Positions 32,686-40,677 of a stretch of 64,000 nt of DNA are shown here, in pieces. Both the position numbers and the translations under genes were made by a program. Position 1 is the first letter of the stretch. Each line of letters starts with the position of its first letter. The notes below the pieces were generated by a model. That model was not told where the DNA came from and made no database searches. It saw only the letters and a program-made list of their open reading frames with translations. Source of the DNA: Microbacterium oxydans (GTDB lineage Bacteria > Actinomycetota > Actinomycetes > Actinomycetales > Microbacteriaceae); assembly GCF_000956525.1 (NCBI RefSeq), contig NZ_JYIW01000017.1:58756-122755 (forward strand), given 5' to 3'.

Positions 32686-34365
32686 TCAGACGAGTCCTTC
32701 GGCGAGCGGGCCCAGGGTGAGCACCGGGAAGTAGGTGAGCGCGGTGACGATGACCGTCACGGCGAGGAGCAGGCCGACGAACTGCGGCCGGTGGGTGGGG
32801 AGCGTGCCCGACGTGGCCGGGATCCGCTCCTGCGCCGCGAAGGAGCCGGCGAGGGCCAGCACCAGCACGATCGGGATGAACCGGCCGAGCAGCATCGCGA
32901 TCCCCAGGGCGGTGTTGAACCACGGGGTGTTCGCGGTGAGGCCGGCGAAGGCCGAGCCGTTGTTGTTCGCGGCCGAGGTGAACGCGTAGAGCACCTCGCT
33001 CATGCCGTGCACGCCGGGATTCAGGATGCTGGTCGCCTCGACATCGGCGCGGATGCCGGGGATCGCGAAGCTCAGCGCTGTGCCACCGAGGACGAGCGCC
33101 GGCACCACCAGGATGTACAGGCTGGCGAGCTTGATCTCCCGTGGGCCGATCCGCTTGCCGAGGTACTCGGGGGTACGGCCGACCAGGAGCCCGCCGACGA
33201 ACACCGCGATGATCGCGAGCACGAGCATCCCGTAGAGGCCCGAACCGACGCCGCCGGGAGCGACCTCGCCGAGCATCATGTTCAGCATCGGCATCATGCC
33301 GCCGAGTGCCGTGTAGGAGTCGTGCATGGAGTTGACCGCGCCGGTCGACGTGAGCGTGCTCGCACTGCCGAACAGTGTCGAGCCGAGGATGCCGAAGCGC
33401 TGCTCCTTGCCTTCCATCGCGGCTCCGGCGAGTTGCGGAGCCGTTCCGCGACCGGCCAGCTCGAGTGCGGAGAGGGCGAATGTCGAGATCAGGAAGATCG
33501 TGCCCATCACGGCCGCGATCGCGTATCCCTGTCGGTGGTCGCCGATCATGCGCCCGAAGGTGCGGGGGAGCGCGAACGGGATGACGAGGATCAGCAGGAC
33601 CTGGAGCAGGTTCGTCCATCCGGTGGGGTTCTCGAAGGGATGCGCGGAGTTCGCGTTGAAGAAGCCGCCACCGTTCGTGCCGAGCAGCTTGATCGCCTCC
33701 TGCGAGGCCACTGGGCCGCCGGGGATCGTCTGCGTTCCGCCCGAGATCGTGGTGACGTCGGTGAAGCCGGCGAAGTTCTGGATCACGCCGCCGGCGAGCA
33801 GTGCGACCGCACTGATCAGGGCGATCGGTAGGAGCAGGCGTCCGAGTCCGCGGAACAGGTCGACCCAGAAGTTGCCGATCGTCGTGGATCCGCGGCGCGC
33901 GAGTCCGCGGATCAGTGCGATCGCGATCGTGAGTCCGACCGCAGCAGACACGAAGTTCTGCACCGTGAGGCCGGCGAGCTGCACGACGTAGCCCATGGTC
34001 TGCTCCGGCGAGTAGGACTGCCAGTTGGTGTTGGCGACGAAGGATGCCGCGGTGTTGAACGCGAGTCCCTCCGGTACGGCGGGCAGCCCGAGCGATTCCG
34101 GCAGGAAGGCCTGCAGCCGCTGCAGGGCGTAGACGAGGATGAGGCCCGTGACGGAGAACACCAGCACGCTGCGTGCGTAGGCGCGCCAGGTCTGCTCGGA
34201 GCGCGGGTCGACGCCGATCAGGCGATAGATGCCGCGTTCGAGGCGCAGGTCACGGCCCGACGTGTAGACGTGGGCGATGTAGTCGCCGAGTGGGCGGTAG
34301 AGGAGCACGAGCACGACGACGACCGCCGTGAGCTGCAGGATGCCGAACCAGATCTCGGGGGTCAT
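32686..34365 (-). CDS. kdpA: KdpA, potassium channel-like subunit
   Basis: A 559-residue membrane subunit holding the selectivity filter. Conserved blocks are [54 protein letters not shown], and [15 protein letters not shown]. About ten membrane helices. The ATG shares its A with the kdpF stop (TGATG), so translation is coupled. K+ passes from KdpA to KdpB for ATP-driven import. Confidence 0.97.
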   Translation of the reverse strand: MTPEIWFGILQLTAVVVVLVLLYRPLGDYIAHVYTSGRDLRLERGIYRLIGVDPRSEQTWRAYARSVLVFSVTGLILVYALQRLQAFLPESLGLPAVPEGLAFNTAASFVANTNWQSYSPEQTMGYVVQLAGLTVQNFVSAAVGLTIAIALIRGLARRGSTTIGNFWVDLFRGLGRLLLPIALISAVALLAGGVIQNFAGFTDVTTISGGTQTIPGGPVASQEAIKLLGTNGGGFFNANSAHPFENPTGWTNLLQVLLILVIPFALPRTFGRMIGDHRQGYAIAAVMGTIFLISTFALSALELAGRGTAPQLAGAAMEGKEQRFGILGSTLFGSASTLTSTGAVNSMHDSYTALGGMMPMLNMMLGEVAPGGVGSGLYGMLVLAIIAVFVGGLLVGRTPEYLGKRIGPREIKLASLYILVVPALVLGGTALSFAIPGIRADVEATSILNPGVHGMSEVLYAFTSAANNNGSAFAGLTANTPWFNTALGIAMLLGRFIPIVLVLALAGSFAAQERIPATSGTLPTHRPQFVGLLLAVTVIVTALTYFPVLTLGPLAEGLV

Positions 34366-34454
34366 CAGAACCTCTCCGGTGCGACGAGGGCGACCACGAG
34401 GTAGACGATGGCGGCCAGCGCGAGGGCGGCGGCGATGATGCTGAAGACGATCAC
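34365..34454 (-). CDS. kdpF: KdpF, 29-residue stabilising subunit
   Basis: A 29-residue single-helix peptide with a GTG start, [19 protein letters not shown] then [10 protein letters not shown]. The length equals E. coli KdpF and the PERF ending is typical of actinobacterial KdpF. It stabilises the KdpABC complex in the membrane. Its start overlaps the preceding micro-gene by four bases (GTGA) and its stop overlaps kdpA. Confidence 0.93.
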   Translation of the reverse strand: MIVFSIIAAALALAAIVYLVVALVAPERF

Positions 34455-34534
34455 AGCTTCTCCACCCCCGTCGCGATCAGCGAGACGAGGGCGAAGAGCG
34501 CGAGGGTCAGCGCGAGGTAGATGATGTCGAGCAC
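34451..34534 (-). CDS. 27-residue membrane micropeptide at the head of the kdp operon
   Basis: GTG at 34534, then 27 codons: [19 protein letters not shown] then IATGVEKL, stop at 34451-34453. One hydrophobic helix with a short charged tail, like KdpF. The four-base GTGA overlap with kdpF and perfect fit into the operon argue that it is translated. I recall similar small reading frames before kdpF in other actinobacteria, but cannot check. It may be a further Kdp accessory subunit or a leader peptide for coupling. Confidence 0.75.
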   Translation of the reverse strand: MLDIIYLALTLALFALVSLIATGVEKL

Positions 34535-34636
34535 GGATCCGATACAACTCCGCCACGGCATCCGTGACGTCGATCCTCACGGTTCCCCTACGCGTCCTCG
34601 CCGAACCCATGCGGATCGCTCACGGCGTCCGCCCCG

Positions 34637-34796
34637 GTTCCGGTCGCCGGTGCCCTCCCGCCGCGGCATCCTCCTTCGTTCCGGTCGCATCATCTTCCAT
34701 CGTTCCGGTCGCAGTTGCTGCCGCACTGAGCGCCGGGGGAGCGGCGCGAACTGCGACCGGAACACGGGCCGGCCCCGCCAACTGCGACCGGAGCAG
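34637..34796. repeat. inverted-repeat cluster (GTTCCGGTCGCAGTT) between kdp and the permease gene
   Basis: The 287-base divergent gap holds five copies of a TTCCGGTCGC-like word. The best pair, GTTCCGGTCGCAGTT (34702-34716) and its reverse complement (34749-34763), matches over 15 bases; another AACTGCGACCGGA lies at 34780-34792. This is the only divergent gap with such a palindrome, and it contains the kdp promoter, so regulatory binding sites are possible. Confidence 0.7.
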
Positions 34797-34821
34797 GTCG
34801 CGGTGGATCTATGCTCTCGGA

Positions 34822-36000
34822 GTGGGTGCGACGCGACGGCGGATCGGCGCGGGGACGTGGATCGTCCTCGCGCTCATCGTCGTCGCCGCGGTGTGCGTGC
34901 TCAGCGGGCTGCTGCCGACGACGGATGCCGGCGCGCTGGGGCTGCGCACGGCGCCGGTGCTGGGCTTCGTGGTGGCCATCACGATCGTCGCCGAGCTCGC
35001 CCGTGAGGCGGCCGTATTCGACGTGCTCGCACAGCGCCTCGCCGGGTGGGGACGCGGTCGCGTCGTCGCGCTCTGGGCCTCGGTCGTCGCGCTCGCCGTG
35101 GTGAGCACGGTGTTCCTCTCGCTCGACACGACGGCCGTGATCGTGACCCCGGTCGTGGTCGTGCTGGCGCAGAGCATCGGCGTCTCCCCGCTGCCGTTCG
35201 CGCTCGCCACGGTGTGGTTGGCGAACACGGCATCCCTCGCCCTGCCGGTCTCGAACCTGACGAACCTGCTCGCCGCGCCGGCGATCGGCGCTGAACCCGC
35301 AGCATTCCTCGCGCTGAGCTGGGCGCCGACGCTCGTCGGCGTGCTGATCCCGGTCGCGATCCTCACGATCGTGCACCGCCGCACCCTGTTCGGCTCGTAC
35401 CGCGTGCCGGCGCCAGGCGCGGCATCCGACCGCATCCTGTTCTGGGGTGCCACCGGGGTGCTGATCGTGCTGCTTCCGTTGCTCACGGTGACCCACGAGG
35501 TGTGGATCCCCGCCACGGCCGCCGCCGTGCTCATGCTCGTGCTGTTCGCGGTGCGTCGGCGGCATGTGCTGCGACTGTCACTCGTGCCGTGGCAGGCGCT
35601 CGGGCTCGCCGCCGCGCTGTTCGTGCTGGTCGAGACCGCGCACGCCAACGGCATCCTCGACTTCCTGCTGTCCTTCGCGTCGGGCGGCCATGACCCGGGT
35701 GAGCTGCTGCGTCTCGCAGCGGTCGGTGCGCTCACGGCGAACGGCGTGAACAACCTCCCGGCGTATCTGATCCTCGAGCCGGCGGCCGGTGACCCGGTCG
35801 CGCTGATGGCGCTGTTGATCGGCGTGAACCTCGGTCCGCTCGTCACGCCGTGGGCCTCCTTGGCGACGCTGCTGTGGCATCACCGGATCGTGAAGCTCGG
35901 CGTCGAGCTCAAGTGGGGACGCTTCATGCTCTGGGGCCTCGTCGTGGCGGTGCCGACCGTGCTCGTCGCGACGCTCGCGCTGGTGCTCGTCGCCGGCTGA
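34822..36000 (+). CDS. ArsB/NhaD/SLC13-type (ion-transporter superfamily) permease
   Basis: A polytopic membrane protein of 392 residues with about ten helices. The blocks STVFLSLDTTAVIVTPVVVVLA, ANTASLALPVSNLTNLL and GALTANGVNNLPAYLIL are two inverted halves typical of the ion-transporter superfamily (ArsB, NhaD, SLC13). The substrate is not decidable; arsenite, citrate-like anions or Na+ are all possible. No ars genes are near. The frame is open upstream of 34822 through repeats, but the GTG at 34822 has TATGCT (34810-34815) seven bases before it, suggesting a leaderless start there. Confidence 0.8.
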   Translation: MGATRRRIGAGTWIVLALIVVAAVCVLSGLLPTTDAGALGLRTAPVLGFVVAITIVAELAREAAVFDVLAQRLAGWGRGRVVALWASVVALAVVSTVFLSLDTTAVIVTPVVVVLAQSIGVSPLPFALATVWLANTASLALPVSNLTNLLAAPAIGAEPAAFLALSWAPTLVGVLIPVAILTIVHRRTLFGSYRVPAPGAASDRILFWGATGVLIVLLPLLTVTHEVWIPATAAAVLMLVLFAVRRRHVLRLSLVPWQALGLAAALFVLVETAHANGILDFLLSFASGGHDPGELLRLAAVGALTANGVNNLPAYLILEPAAGDPVALMALLIGVNLGPLVTPWASLATLLWHHRIVKLGVELKWGRFMLWGLVVAVPTVLVATLALVLVAG

Positions 36001-36006
36001 CCCTCG

Positions 36007-36048
36007 CGCCCCCGAGAGAGCGGCGGTTCATGACCTCTCGCGGGGGCG
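36007..36048. terminator. bidirectional hairpin between convergent genes
   Basis: CGCCCCCGAGAG (36007-36018) pairs with CTCTCGCGGGGGCG (36035-36048), apart from one extra CG step; loop of 16 bases. Between the permease stop (36000) and the hydrolase stop (36061). Confidence 0.7.
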
Positions 36049-36060
36049 GGAGCCCGGGGA

Positions 36061-37005
36061 TCAGCGCCCGGGGATGCCGGCGAGGAACGTCTGCACGCCC
36101 TGCGCGAGCTCCGCCGAGAGCGTGTGGTGCAGGTAGTGGCCACCAGCCAGCTCGATGAGCTCACCGTGGTCGACGCTCGCGGCCTGCGCCTCGTGCAGCG
36201 CCAGCCAGCCATCGACATCGGCGTCCTCGGTCGCCACGAACAGGAGCAGCGGGAGGGATGCCGGGAAGGTCGCACCGCTGACGGCGGCGAAGTTCGCGGG
36301 CGTGTGATCCATCTCGTCGACCAGGGTCGGCGCCGACGCGTTCCGGTTCGTCAGCAGCGCCATCTGCGTCTTGGTCGCCTCGTCGTAGGGGAGACCGTCG
36401 TACGGGTCAGCCGCCATGCCGGAGAGGATGCGGGTGATGCCGAGGTTCCCGAGCGTGACGACCACCGACGTCGGGATCGCTTCGTCGGATCCCGGCTGGT
36501 CGGGCACACTGCTGTCGATGCCGATGAAGGCCGTGACCTCGTCCTGATAGGCCGCCGTGTAGGTCAGCGCGTAGATGCCGGAGATCGAATGCCCCATCAG
36601 CGTGTAGCGGTCGATGCCGAGCTGCTGCAGCGCCTCGTGGATCTCGCCGGTGATGTTCTCGGCGGTGCGCGGGACGTCGGTCTGATCGCTCAGTCCGGTG
36701 CCGAACGGCTCGACCGCGACCACGCGGTACGTGTCGTCGAGCTCGGCGATCAGCGGCTGGAAGTCGAGCGCCGGTGCTGCGGTGCCGAGGCCGGGCAGCA
36801 GCACGATCGTCTCGTCGCCCGTGCCGCTCACCAGCACGTTCATCTCTTTGCCGTCGACCGGCACCTTCTGCCCGTAGGGGGTGATCTCCCCTGCTTCGAT
36901 GTTCGTGGCCACGACGTTCACGATGCTGGTCGTGGCCAGGGCCAGGACGGGCACCGCCACGATGGCGCCGATGGTGATGAGGGCGATTCGCCAGGGCTTG
37001 CGCAT
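36061..37005 (-). CDS. membrane-anchored or secreted alpha/beta hydrolase
   Basis: A 314-residue alpha/beta hydrolase with an N-terminal hydrophobic segment (IALITIGAIVAVPVLALATTSIV, about 7-29) that is a signal anchor or signal peptide. The oxyanion region is VLLPGLGTAAPALDF; the nucleophile Ser is in MGHSISGIYAL; the catalytic His lies in AGGHYLHHTL near the C-terminus. The ATG at 37005 is preceded by GAAAGAGA. Substrate unknown. It is convergent with the permease gene. Confidence 0.85.
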   Translation of the reverse strand: MRKPWRIALITIGAIVAVPVLALATTSIVNVVATNIEAGEITPYGQKVPVDGKEMNVLVSGTGDETIVLLPGLGTAAPALDFQPLIAELDDTYRVVAVEPFGTGLSDQTDVPRTAENITGEIHEALQQLGIDRYTLMGHSISGIYALTYTAAYQDEVTAFIGIDSSVPDQPGSDEAIPTSVVVTLGNLGITRILSGMAADPYDGLPYDEATKTQMALLTNRNASAPTLVDEMDHTPANFAAVSGATFPASLPLLLFVATEDADVDGWLALHEAQAASVDHGELIELAGGHYLHHTLSAELAQGVQTFLAGIPGR

Positions 37006-37157
37006 TGTTCTCTTTCTCGAGCGGCGGATCGGGTTCCGCGTCTGGACTCCAGTCCATCCGACCCGCGCATCTCGAGGAAGTGTCGACTCGTCACCGCGAC
37101 CGGTGACATGTGTCACGAGCTCGTCTCCCGGCATCCGGGCGCACGCCGCTGGTGTCG

Positions 37158-37262
37158 CAGTTGACCGCTTCCGGCCGGGGGAGACGGCCATCTGCGACAT
37201 CCGCTCGAATGGAGGGGTCGCAGATGGCCGCCTCGGCCGCTGGGTTGCGGCCATGTGCGGCC
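37158..37262. repeat. repeat family D (GTCGCAGATGGCC) between permease and hydrolase genes
   Basis: Opposed copies: GTCGCAGTTGACCG (37156 onward), GGCCATCTGCGAC (37187-37199), GTCGCAGATGGCC (37214 onward) and GGCCATGTGCGG (37250-37261). This gives two imperfect hairpins in the gap 3' of the KimA-like gene. Larger arrays of the same words occur at 46213-46365 and 51091-51425. Confidence 0.8.
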
Positions 37263-37302
37263 CCTGGCGAACGGGAGCGGCCGCGGGGCAACGCCCCCGC
37301 GG

Positions 37303-39396
37303 CTACTCCTTCGGCGGCCCGGCCGGTCGGTGCGCCCGCCGGCCGTTCACGACGACCGGGCGTCCGGCGCGCTCCTGACCGGGCAGCGGGCGTGAGCGTC
37401 GACCGTAGATGAGCTCGGAGGAGTCGAGCAGCCAGGGCACGAGCGTGATCGAGACGCCGTGGATCAGCATGAGCTGGTTGGCCATGCGGCGTGCGCGACG
37501 GTTGTGCAGGAACGACTCCCACCAGTGGCCGACGATGTACTGCGGCAGGTAGACGGTCACGACCGAGGAGCCGTGCTTCTCGCGGTACTGCTTGATGAAC
37601 TGCGCCACGGGCTGCGCGAACGATCGGTACGGCGACTCGACGATCACGAGCGGGATCGGCATCAGATGGTCGGCCCACTGCTGCTGCAGTTCGGTCGCGG
37701 CATCCGCATCGACCGCGACGTGCACCGCGATCGTCTTGCCGTGCTTGGCGGCGACCGCGTAGTCGACGGCCTTCACCACCGGCTTCTGCAGACGGCTGAC
37801 CATGACGATCGCGACGTCACCGGTCGCGCCGAATCGGGTGGTGTCGTCGATCGCGATCTCGTGGTCGACATCGCGGTAGTACCGCTTCACGCCGAGCATC
37901 AGGAAGGCGAGGATGGGGATCGCGAAGAACACCAGGTACGCGCCGTGCGTGAATTTCGTGATCGTGACGATCACCAGCACGAGCACGGTCATGACCGCGC
38001 CGGTCGAGTTGATGATGAGGCCGATCTTCGCCGAACGACGATCGGATGCCGAGGCGCCGTCCACCCCGGAGCCAGCACTGTCCTCCGTGGGGCCCCGCAG
38101 CACGCGCCGCCAATGCCGCACCATGCCGATCTGGCCGAGCGAGAACGACACGAAGACGCCGATGATGTACAGCTGGATCAGCGTCGTGAGCCGTGCCTGG
38201 AAGACGACGAGCACGATCATCGCGCCGATGCCGAGCAGGATCATGCCGTTCGAGAACACGAGACGATCGCCGCGGGTGTTCAGCGACTTCGGGGCGTAGC
38301 CGTCGCGCGCGAGCACCGCGCCGAGCAGGGGGAATCCGTTGAAGGCCGTGTTCGCGGCGAGCAGCAGCACACACGCGGTGGCCGCCTGTACGACGAAGAA
38401 CAGGATGCTGCCGCCGCCGAACGTCGCGCTCGCGATCTGCGCCATCAGGCTGGGCTGCGGTGTCGTGCAGTCGAAGCCGACGAGATCGCAGGGGTTCTCG
38501 GCGTAGTGCACGCCGGTGATGAGCGCGAGAGCGGTGAGCCCGGCGAACAGGCACGCCGCGATCGACCCCATGAGCACGAGCGTGGACTGCGCGTTGCGCA
38601 CCTTCGGGGCTCGGAACGCGGGGACGCCGTTCGACACGGCCTCGACGCCGGTGAGGGCGGAGCATCCGCTCGAGAATGCACGGAGGATGAGCAGGATGAC
38701 GGCGGCCTGGCTGAGGTTCTCCGCCTGCACCGAGAAGTCCGCGCTCGATGCGATCGGGGCGTCGCCGAGGAACGTGCGGATCAGGCCGGTGACGATCATG
38801 AACCCGACAGAGGCGATGAAGACGTAGGTGGGGATCGCGAAGACCAGCGAGGCCTCGCGCACGCCGCGCAGGTTCACGATGATGATCAGGATCACGAAGC
38901 CGACAGCGAGCTCGACCCGGAACGGATCGAGTCCGGGCAGCGCGGAGATGATGTTGTCGACGCCGGATGCCACGGAGACGGCGACGGTCAGCACGTAGTC
39001 CACGAGCAGCGCTGCCGCGACGACCACGCCGGGGATCTCGCCGAGGTTCTTCGAAGCCACCTCGTAGTCGCCACCGCCGGAGGGGTACGCCTTGATCAGC
39101 TGGCGGTAGCTGAGCACCACCACGACCAGCAGCACGACGACCGCCACAGCGACCAGCGGCGTGAACGACAGGAACGTGAGCCCGCCGATCAGGAGGATCA
39201 TCACGAGCTCCTGCGGCGCGTACGCGACCGAGCTCAGCGCGTCGGAGGCGAAGATCGGCAGGGCCATCCGCTTGGGGAGCAGCTGGTCGTCGACCTGCTG
39301 GCTCGTGAGGGGGTCGCCGATCAGGATGCGCTTGGCGAGCGGGGCGTCCGCGCCGTCTCGGAATTCTTCTGACACGTCCGGCGACACTACCCCCAC
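37303..39396 (-). CDS. APC-superfamily permease, KimA/YdaO-like probable potassium importer
   Basis: A 697-residue membrane protein with about twelve helices and a soluble C-terminal domain (from about residue 490). The N-terminal block ILIGDPLTSQQ ... FASDALSSVAYAPQELVM, then LSYRQLIKAYPSGGGDYEV and LLVDYVLTVAVSVASGVDN, closely follows the KimA (YdaO) family as I recall it from Bacillus, a K+/H+ symporter inhibited by c-di-AMP. Generic annotation would be amino-acid permease. The GTG at 39396 follows AAGGAAGG. Its location near kdp supports a potassium role. The last 40 residues are basic. Confidence 0.82.
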   Translation of the reverse strand: MGVVSPDVSEEFRDGADAPLAKRILIGDPLTSQQVDDQLLPKRMALPIFASDALSSVAYAPQELVMILLIGGLTFLSFTPLVAVAVVVLLVVVVLSYRQLIKAYPSGGGDYEVASKNLGEIPGVVVAAALLVDYVLTVAVSVASGVDNIISALPGLDPFRVELAVGFVILIIIVNLRGVREASLVFAIPTYVFIASVGFMIVTGLIRTFLGDAPIASSADFSVQAENLSQAAVILLILRAFSSGCSALTGVEAVSNGVPAFRAPKVRNAQSTLVLMGSIAACLFAGLTALALITGVHYAENPCDLVGFDCTTPQPSLMAQIASATFGGGSILFFVVQAATACVLLLAANTAFNGFPLLGAVLARDGYAPKSLNTRGDRLVFSNGMILLGIGAMIVLVVFQARLTTLIQLYIIGVFVSFSLGQIGMVRHWRRVLRGPTEDSAGSGVDGASASDRRSAKIGLIINSTGAVMTVLVLVIVTITKFTHGAYLVFFAIPILAFLMLGVKRYYRDVDHEIAIDDTTRFGATGDVAIVMVSRLQKPVVKAVDYAVAAKHGKTIAVHVAVDADAATELQQQWADHLMPIPLVIVESPYRSFAQPVAQFIKQYREKHGSSVVTVYLPQYIVGHWWESFLHNRRARRMANQLMLIHGVSITLVPWLLDSSELIYGRRSRPLPGQERAGRPVVVNGRRAHRPAGPPKE

Positions 39397-39529
39397 AGAC
39401 GCCTTCCTTACGCGATCCTTACGGAATCCCTACGCCCGGTCGGTGCACCCCTCACGGAATCCTCACGTCGATTCCCTCACATCGAGGATCCACAGCGATT
39501 TCCGATCACGAAGCCGTACCGTCGATGAC

Positions 39530-40228
39530 ATGACGACCCTTCAGGTCACCGAAGACTCCATCCGCAAGACACGCGAACTGCGTGACGAGTTCCAGCGGTT
39601 CCTGCGCGAGTACGAATTCGGGATGCGCGAGGTCGAGACGAAGATCTCGATCCTCCGCGACGAGTTCACGCACGACCACGCATACAACCCGATCGAGCAC
39701 GTGAAAAGTCGGCTGAAGACGCCGGACAGCATCGTCGAGAAGATCGCCCGCAAGGGGATCGACGAGCCCGACTTCGACCGCATCCGTGCCGAGATCACCG
39801 ACATCGCCGGTGTGCGCGTGACCTGCAGCTTCGTCGCAGACGTGTACCAGCTCTTCGACCTGTTGACGCAGCAGGACGACGTGACCGTCCGCGTCGTGAA
39901 GGACTACATCGCAGAGCCGAAGGACAACGGGTACAAGAGCCTGCACGCGATCATCGAGGTGCCGGTGTTCCTCTCCACCGGCCCGCTGTCGGTGCCGGTC
40001 GAGGTGCAGTTCCGCACCATCGCGATGGACTTCTGGGCCAGCCTCGAGCACAAGATCTACTACAAGTTCTCGAACCAGGTCCCCTCGCACCTCGTCGACA
40101 GCCTGACGGATGCCGCGGCGGCCGCCGCCGAACTCGACACCCGCATGGAGCGCCTGCACCGCGAGGCCCATGGCGTGCCGAGGAGGCAGCTCGCCCCGCC
40201 GCCGCCTCCTCGAATCGTCGGCGTCTGA
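39530..40228 (+). CDS. small alarmone synthetase (RelA/SpoT-domain GTP pyrophosphokinase)
   Basis: A 232-residue single-domain (p)ppGpp synthetase of the RelQ/RelP type, lacking the hydrolase and TGS/ACT domains of full RelA. Landmarks are the substrate segment HVKSRLKTPDSIVEKIARKG, DIAGVRVTCSF, NGYKSLHAII, VEVQFRTIAMDFWASLEHKI and YYKF. The tail is Pro-rich (PPPPPRIVGV). TACCGT at 39517-39522 lies seven bases before the ATG, so the mRNA is probably leaderless. It is divergent from the KimA-like gene. Confidence 0.93.
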   Translation: MTTLQVTEDSIRKTRELRDEFQRFLREYEFGMREVETKISILRDEFTHDHAYNPIEHVKSRLKTPDSIVEKIARKGIDEPDFDRIRAEITDIAGVRVTCSFVADVYQLFDLLTQQDDVTVRVVKDYIAEPKDNGYKSLHAIIEVPVFLSTGPLSVPVEVQFRTIAMDFWASLEHKIYYKFSNQVPSHLVDSLTDAAAAAAELDTRMERLHREAHGVPRRQLAPPPPPRIVGV

Positions 40229-40309
40229 CGCCTCGCTCCGGGCGGTGATGTCCGCTCGGCGATCCAGCGCGATGTTGCGAGGCCGCCGCGGCCCTGGGAG
40301 CATCGGCAG

Positions 40310-40579
40310 GTGGTGAGAACGCAGGAAGCAGTGCCGGTTGAGGCCGACCGCGGCGTCGACGAACTCGCGGGTGTCGACCGTGGGCGGCAGATCTGCGAGT
40401 GCGATCACGGTGATGACGAGGGCTACCAGCCGTGCGGACGCACCGCGAAGTGGCGCGTGACGGTCGACTGCGTCTGCGGGGAAGGTCACCCGCGTCGGGT
40501 CGAGATCCTGTGCTCGCGGTGCATGCGTACGCTGCGTCAGATCCAGGGCCGCGAGGCCATCACCGCGCGTCGCCTCTGA
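40310..40579 (+). CDS. small Cys-rich protein, putative zinc ribbon
   Basis: An 89-residue protein with six Cys in three pairs (CEC, then VDCVCGEGH, then ILCSRCMRTL), plus CGRTAKWRV. Four Cys and a His at this spacing suggest one or two zinc-ribbon sites. The GTG at 40310 has GGGAG about ten bases upstream. The frame is consistent with genome codon use, and the antisense frame has no recognisable domain. Family unknown to me; it may be a conserved actinobacterial hypothetical protein. Confidence 0.6.
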   Translation: MVRTQEAVPVEADRGVDELAGVDRGRQICECDHGDDEGYQPCGRTAKWRVTVDCVCGEGHPRRVEILCSRCMRTLRQIQGREAITARRL

Positions 40580-40677
40580 CCGAGGCTCGGCGACCCCCGG
40601 CAAGCTCGTCACATCCGTTTGGGCATCGTCTCCGAACAAGAGGCGAGCACACCGCACCGGTGTGGGAGGAGACGACC

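Noticed and set aside
34564..34821. Upstream extension of the anion permease to the first ATG
   Set aside because: The extra 86 codons are repeat sequence with no membrane or signal character, and a good -10 box sits just before the GTG at 34822.
37459..39372. 637-residue plus-strand frame antisense to the KimA-like gene
   Set aside because: His/Arg/Asp-rich composition without hydrophobic pattern, typical of the antisense of a membrane protein gene.
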